A stretch of 64,000 bases of DNA from Pleurostoma richardsiae (taxonomy: Eukaryota; Ascomycota; Sordariomycetes; Calosphaeriales; Pleurostomataceae): positions 124,001-188,000 of the forward strand of contig JANBVO010000046.1 in assembly GCA_030052745.1 (NCBI GenBank). Direction: 5' to 3'. Position 1 is the first letter of the stretch. Each line of letters opens with the position of its first letter. Under the pieces are notes generated by a model. That model made no database searches, was not told the origin of the DNA, and was given only the letters and a program-made list of their open reading frames with translations. Below, one piece after another: positions 60,041-64,000 of the stretch. Made by a program: the position numbers and the translations under genes.

Positions 60041-61362
60041 CGTGAATCAGCTATTCGGCTGCTTCTCTGGCAAGGCGTGTGTGATGCGGTAGGCCTGGAC
60101 TGCCCAGGTTATTGCCAGGGCGAGAGTTAAGCCGACCGTGAAAGGAAGAGCGACATGGAGGAAGTGATAAGCTTCCATTTATACAGTTTCCTGGCTGATG
60201 GTTTGTCTTCGTCTAGGAATTCCGGCCGGCAGCTCTGACTTGCCTCCAGGCCTCATTTCAACCTGGATCCTGTTAAGCACCATGAGACCTGCCAACTGTT
60301 CGTAACACGCGAAAACCTGCCTGGTCGACGCATGTCCCAAAAGCACTTATTCAGCGAGGAGCAGAGAAGGCGGGGTCTCTCAAGTGGGAGATATATCCCG
60401 TCCGGGATATCTGACTTCGGGCAGCCAATGGCTAAGGGCCTGTGTGACGGTCCTGCGAGGGCAGCCCGCGGCAGCATATGCAGAAATGACCTGACCGCCG
60501 CCCGCTTGTGAGGGGAGAAGCAGCCAAGCAGCTGCCCCCAAAGAGAGCACTGACGAAGCTCTTTGGTCCGGCGTTGGTGTCGCGTCCTCGCCGTCACTCC
60601 GTGTTCTCGGCGCATCGCGCCGGGGCGTGCGGCCCATAGGGCACAGCCTTACGGACCGAATGTTGTGTAACATGAGCCGGAGCGGCGGTGATTCGCCGGC
60701 AGGGCATAGCTGCTCCTGCGGGCGCTCCTAGTACCACCTTTGTCATATGCAGGCCACATCGAGCCTAAAGAGATGGGCATGACTCAGCCAGCGACTATCA
60801 TGTCGCATGGTAGAGTGAGGGATCTCATCTCAGCCAACCAAGAGCGGCATGTTGCCAATGCATTCACGGCCGGCTATTGGGCAATAAGGAAGAATTGGTC
60901 CGTTTGCTCGCGGTCAAGGTAAGTAGGCGGCGAGTAGGGGATCTCTCGTACTGTTCAGGAATATGAGATCTGGGGTCGGATCGAGCTTCGGCCTCAAGTG
61001 GACAAGCAAGTCGCTCTCCATACCGGAATCGATCCCGTGCTCGTCGCTCTTACACGTCTCTCAGCATTTACACAGTGGTGGATAGATGTCTATCCTATAA
61101 TGTCTGTTCTCTATTGGCGTTCATCAATCCGTGGCACATTCGATAGGCGTCCTTCAGCCCTTTAACCGGACACTCGATGCTCAACACCTAGGCTAACCAC
61201 TTACATGAACATCCTGCCGTGGAAAGAGATCGTGAGCCTACCGTGGGTACAAGACTTCTGTATTCTGATAGTATATTCCTCCTACATCATCGATTTTCGA
61301 ACATCCTGGAGCAATTATCTTGGGATACACGACTAACGGGAGTAGCCTCGCAACTTGGCCGA
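60041..61362. other. Intergenic region upstream of the CYP505 gene
   Basis: 1.3 kb containing the CYP505 promoter and the 3' flank of the GFA gene. Open frames at 60253-60673 are unsupported; no gene is visible. Confidence 0.5.
60178..60183 (-). promoter_or_regulatory. TATA box candidate for the CYP505 gene
   Basis: TATAAA on the minus strand in the context CTGTATAAATGG, 138 bp upstream of the start codon. It is a plausible core promoter position for an inducible gene, but only by sequence match. Confidence 0.35.
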
Positions 61363-62088
61363 TTACTCCTCGTCCTCGACCCTCTCCCGCTCTCCTCGCC
61401 GCTTCTCCAACTCCTCCCGGTACTTCATTATCTGAGGCAGCACCTCCTGGTACCTCGCCATGCTGTCCGGCCGCCAGACCGTTCTCCGGTCGTAGTACTC
61501 CTCGAACCGCGGCCTGCCGTCCACCGGCGCCAGGACCCCGCACCGCATGCTGCGCGTATAGATGTGCAGGTCGGGCGCCACGAGCCACGCCCTGTCCAGG
61601 GTGCCACCGCGCAGGAACCTGACCGCCGGCCCGCCGCCGTACTCGCTCCACACGGCGACGGCGCAACGCGGGCAGCGCGCGATGGTCTGGCCCTCGCCGG
61701 ACTCGGAGGGCGTCAGGAAGAGAGAGGGTGCCACGGGAGAGGCCACCTCGCCTGGGACCTCCGGAGAACGAGGCTTCCGGGCCGCGCCGGGCGGCGGTGG
61801 GCCGGCAGGAAGGAAGATGTCCGGCTCGCCTGGGTGAGCGGGCACGGTGGCCGGCGCGGGCGGAAGGGCAGTGAGGTGCTTGGCCTCGACGATGCTGTTT
61901 ATGGCGAAGGCGGTGCCGGTCTCGCGCTGGCAGGAGGTGCAGTGGCAGCAGTGGACGGCGAGAGGGGCCACCTCGAGGCGGTAGCGGATCGCGCCGCAGG
62001 CGCAGCCGCCCTCCATGGGGAAGGCCGAGGGGTTGTCGGTGTAGTGCGGGAAGGGAGGCCCGGCAGAATGGGGTGTATCGGCCGACAT
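61363..62088 (-). CDS. GFA/CENP-V-type zinc-binding protein
   Basis: A single exon of 241 residues starts MSADTPHSAGPPFPHYTDNP. The zinc motifs of the GFA fold are all present: GGCACGAIRY (C-x-C), VHCCHCTSCQRETG (C-x2-C pattern) and the distal RCPRCAVAVWSEYG. SMRCGVLAPVDGRPRFEEYY follows near the end, as in fungal GFA proteins. An insertion of about 40 Pro/Gly/Ala residues separates the second and third motifs, which is longer than usual. The family is named for glutathione-dependent formaldehyde-activating enzyme, but most fungal members have no demonstrated activity. An ATG further upstream (62196) is in frame but would add a less typical leader, so 62088 is preferred. Confidence 0.82.
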   Translation of the reverse strand: MSADTPHSAGPPFPHYTDNPSAFPMEGGCACGAIRYRLEVAPLAVHCCHCTSCQRETGTAFAINSIVEAKHLTALPPAPATVPAHPGEPDIFLPAGPPPPGAARKPRSPEVPGEVASPVAPSLFLTPSESGEGQTIARCPRCAVAVWSEYGGGPAVRFLRGGTLDRAWLVAPDLHIYTRSMRCGVLAPVDGRPRFEEYYDRRTVWRPDSMARYQEVLPQIMKYREELEKRRGERERVEDEE

Positions 62089-63622
62089 GATGTTGGCTTG
62101 TTGCGCACGTTCAAGAGATCGCGTGATGTCAGTGTGGTGTTTCTCTTGCAGACGCACAAAGGCTTGGCAGCGGGGAAAGGAGAAGACGAAGATCATGGGA
62201 ACGGAGCTCACAGTTGAGAGGAGCAGATGCTTCTTATCTAGCGTCCCACGGTCGGAAGGATTCTTCCCCTCGAGAATCCTACTGTGTCAGCTTGGCGTCT
62301 CGTACTGCCTGTCGAAGGGCATGAAGAGATCAATGTCAATGTCGTGGACAGGGCGCGCTTGTTTGCTATTATGTCGAGGAACCTTTTCTTAACGGCTTCA
62401 TTGCTTTTGTTTGTGGCTGCGCCAGGCTGCCAGGCCGCCAGAGTTGCCTGTTCAGGCAGGTGGGGACGCCTGAGATACCACCTGAGCCTATCAGATCATA
62501 CCATCACCAGGTCCCCAGGTCTCGTGTAAGTCAAGGTACGGAGTAGAGATGAAGGGGAAGTATCGTTGTTTGTCTGTCTGTCTATCTCCTCTATCCCAGG
62601 TGAACCCAAGGTTGTGGTGAAATAAAGGGATGTGAGAAGATTGTGTCACGTTAGCTTGGAGGTCGTGTGACGATGCTAGGGACACGTCGGGAGAACGAGC
62701 TCCCACTTGTCAAAACTTACGAGTCGGTTTTTCTTTTACACCAGCAAGGCGCATGGTTGAAAAGAAAAGAGGTCAAGGCATTGCGCTTTAGGCTCATATC
62801 GAACGTATGAATGAAGTCCCAGCAACCTCCTGTCACCCTCTGGTAACTGTTAGCTGAGGGAAACGGAGAGAGATAGAAGGGGGCAGGTGGAGAGGGCTGT
62901 CAACCTACCTTGACCTCGTCCCTAGGGTGGTTGTTTTCTCTTCCGCCCGACTGCCCCTAATTCCTCTCCTATCAGCTCTCCCTGCCGCCAGGCTGATGGT
63001 TAGCCCGGGTACCAGCTTATGCCCGGAAACAGCCGCTCTACTACGTCGCACAGGGTACAACACATGGGATAACACCCCCGAACGTGTCGATTAATGACTC
63101 TGTGAGGCAGGTATGTTTTCGAAATCACTACATCGGAAACCACTCGCTATGAATGCTGATTTTTCATGATAGAATTAGAAATGGCCAGGCAGATCGTAAC
63201 TCCAGACCTGCTATCTGACCGCATTACGGTGCTCTTGATGGCTTTAGCGTTACAACCTTCGAAAATATGCTGTGGTATGAAGATGCAAGGTCTACGGTGA
63301 TGATGACTCGCAGTCTATGTATTGTCGAGTTATGACAATTTCCCATATATGCCTTCCTGGGAACGTTGTCCAGACGCTTGGCCAAAAGATCCGATAGACA
63401 AGCCTTATGCAGGAGTGGAACCGTCAGGATAATTCGTCTCGGAGAGTTGAGTGCCTTTGAGACTTAGCGAACTCTATCGCATTCAATATTCTGACCTAAA
63501 TTGTGTTCTCATAATATCTTGGTGGGGACCTAGTTATCATCGACCCCAGGAAAGAGGCCCTTGTGAAGCTACCCAAAAGATGCGAGGGGTCGGCTTGCCG
63601 CCTCCTCACTTCTACTCAGGGC
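62089..63622. other. Intergenic region between the GFA gene and the permease
   Basis: 1.5 kb; the GFA promoter and the 3' flank of the permease. It contains a short TGTCTGTCTGTC run near 62571 and no gene that I can support. Confidence 0.5.
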
Positions 63623-63973
63623 TCACAGGACGTATCTGAAGTCGACGTTCTCCAGATCCGTCTTGTCATGCATACCGAGCCTCATACCGTCGAGCCTCTC
63701 CTCCAGCCCCTCCAGCCGGCCGAACCTGCTGTCCCTGCGCTTGTTCTGCACGATCATGTAGAAGCGCAGCAGGACCGCGCTGATGAGGGCGGCGCAGAAG
63801 AAGACCAGGATGGTCGTGATGGCGAGCACGTACTTTGGCGCATCCTGGCTCCTGAAGAGGAAGGGTCCCGCGATGTTACCCGCAGCGAAGATAATAAACA
63901 GGAGTGTGTTCGTGAAGGCGCGCTTGGTGTGTCCTGCCACGTTCTGACCGACGATCGTGAGGACGAAGGGCCA
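63623..63973 (-). CDS. C-terminal exon of an MFS permease (allantoate permease/Dal5-like), partial
   Basis: The last exon begins at 63973 after a CGACAG acceptor preceded by a CTGACATTGAC branch-like region. The rest of the gene lies beyond the window. It encodes 116 residues: WPFVLTIVGQNVAGHTKRAF, NTLLFIIFAAGNIAGPFLFR and a final helix YVLAITTILVFFCAALISAV, then a charged cytoplasmic tail (VQNKRRDSRFGRLEGLEERL) ending NVDFRYVL. GQNVAGHTKR and GNIAGPFLF are characteristic of the anion:cation symporter branch of the major facilitator superfamily (Dal5/allantoate permease group), whose substrates include organic acids and vitamins. The substrate here cannot be told. Confidence 0.85.
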   Translation of the reverse strand, partial: WPFVLTIVGQNVAGHTKRAFTNTLLFIIFAAGNIAGPFLFRSQDAPKYVLAITTILVFFCAALISAVLLRFYMIVQNKRRDSRFGRLEGLEERLDGMRLGMHDKTDLENVDFRYVL

Positions 63974-64000
63974 CTGTCGTCAATGTCAGCATTAGGGAAA

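Overview
The window is nuclear DNA of a filamentous ascomycete (Pezizomycotina, most likely Sordariomycetes). The evidence is spliced genes with short introns of roughly 50-150 bases, GTRNGT donors and CTNAY branch sites, plus families confined to or typical of these fungi: Zn2Cys6 regulators, a CYP505 P450-reductase fusion, a DUF1765 protein, a She3-like protein and a cysteine-rich GPI-type wall protein. Exon structures were built by hand by joining reading frames at plausible splice sites. In nearly every gene the joined exons give one uninterrupted frame of the length expected for the family.

Layout. 1-12.4 kb is gene-poor: the 3' tip of an unknown gene (3-95), a possible LysM-like remnant (740-1018), one Zn2Cys6 regulator (1712-3805, minus), then about 8.6 kb without a supportable gene. 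Inside that desert lies a 936 bp element with perfect 38 bp terminal inverted repeats, a TA flank on each side and an extremely AT-rich core (8121-9056). 12.4-34.1 kb is dense housekeeping sequence: a SAM-PH protein, a mitoribosomal SOD-fold protein, a DUF202 membrane protein, the 3'-end-processing factor Pta1/symplekin, the cytochrome oxidase assembly factor Coa3, the Rpd3-complex subunit Dep1, the ribosome biogenesis protein Nop12, alpha-tubulin and a GPI-type surface protein. pta1/coa3 and dep1/nop12 are divergent pairs sharing one upstream region each. 36.1-42.7 kb holds a conserved uncharacterised protein with a KH-like segment and a She3-like coiled-coil protein, both minus. 45.3-47.9 kb is a seven-exon Zn2Cys6 regulator (plus). 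49.4-53.4 kb is a 1332-residue DUF1765 protein. 56.1-60.0 kb is the self-sufficient CYP505 fatty-acid hydroxylase, followed by a GFA/CENP-V-type zinc protein (61.4-62.1 kb) and the last exon of an MFS permease cut by the window edge (63.6-64.0 kb).

The most notable observations are the TIR element with intact GC-rich ends around an AT-rich core, and an intron in the CYP505 gene that reads through only if it is spliced as AT-AC. Others are loss of metal ligands in the mitoribosomal SOD-fold protein, three genes with 8-12 nt first coding exons, and a long stretch with no minus-strand ATG upstream of the KH-like gene. No CRISPR, rRNA, tRNA, LTR element or virus-like element was recognised. I see no strong candidate for a wholly new multi-gene system.
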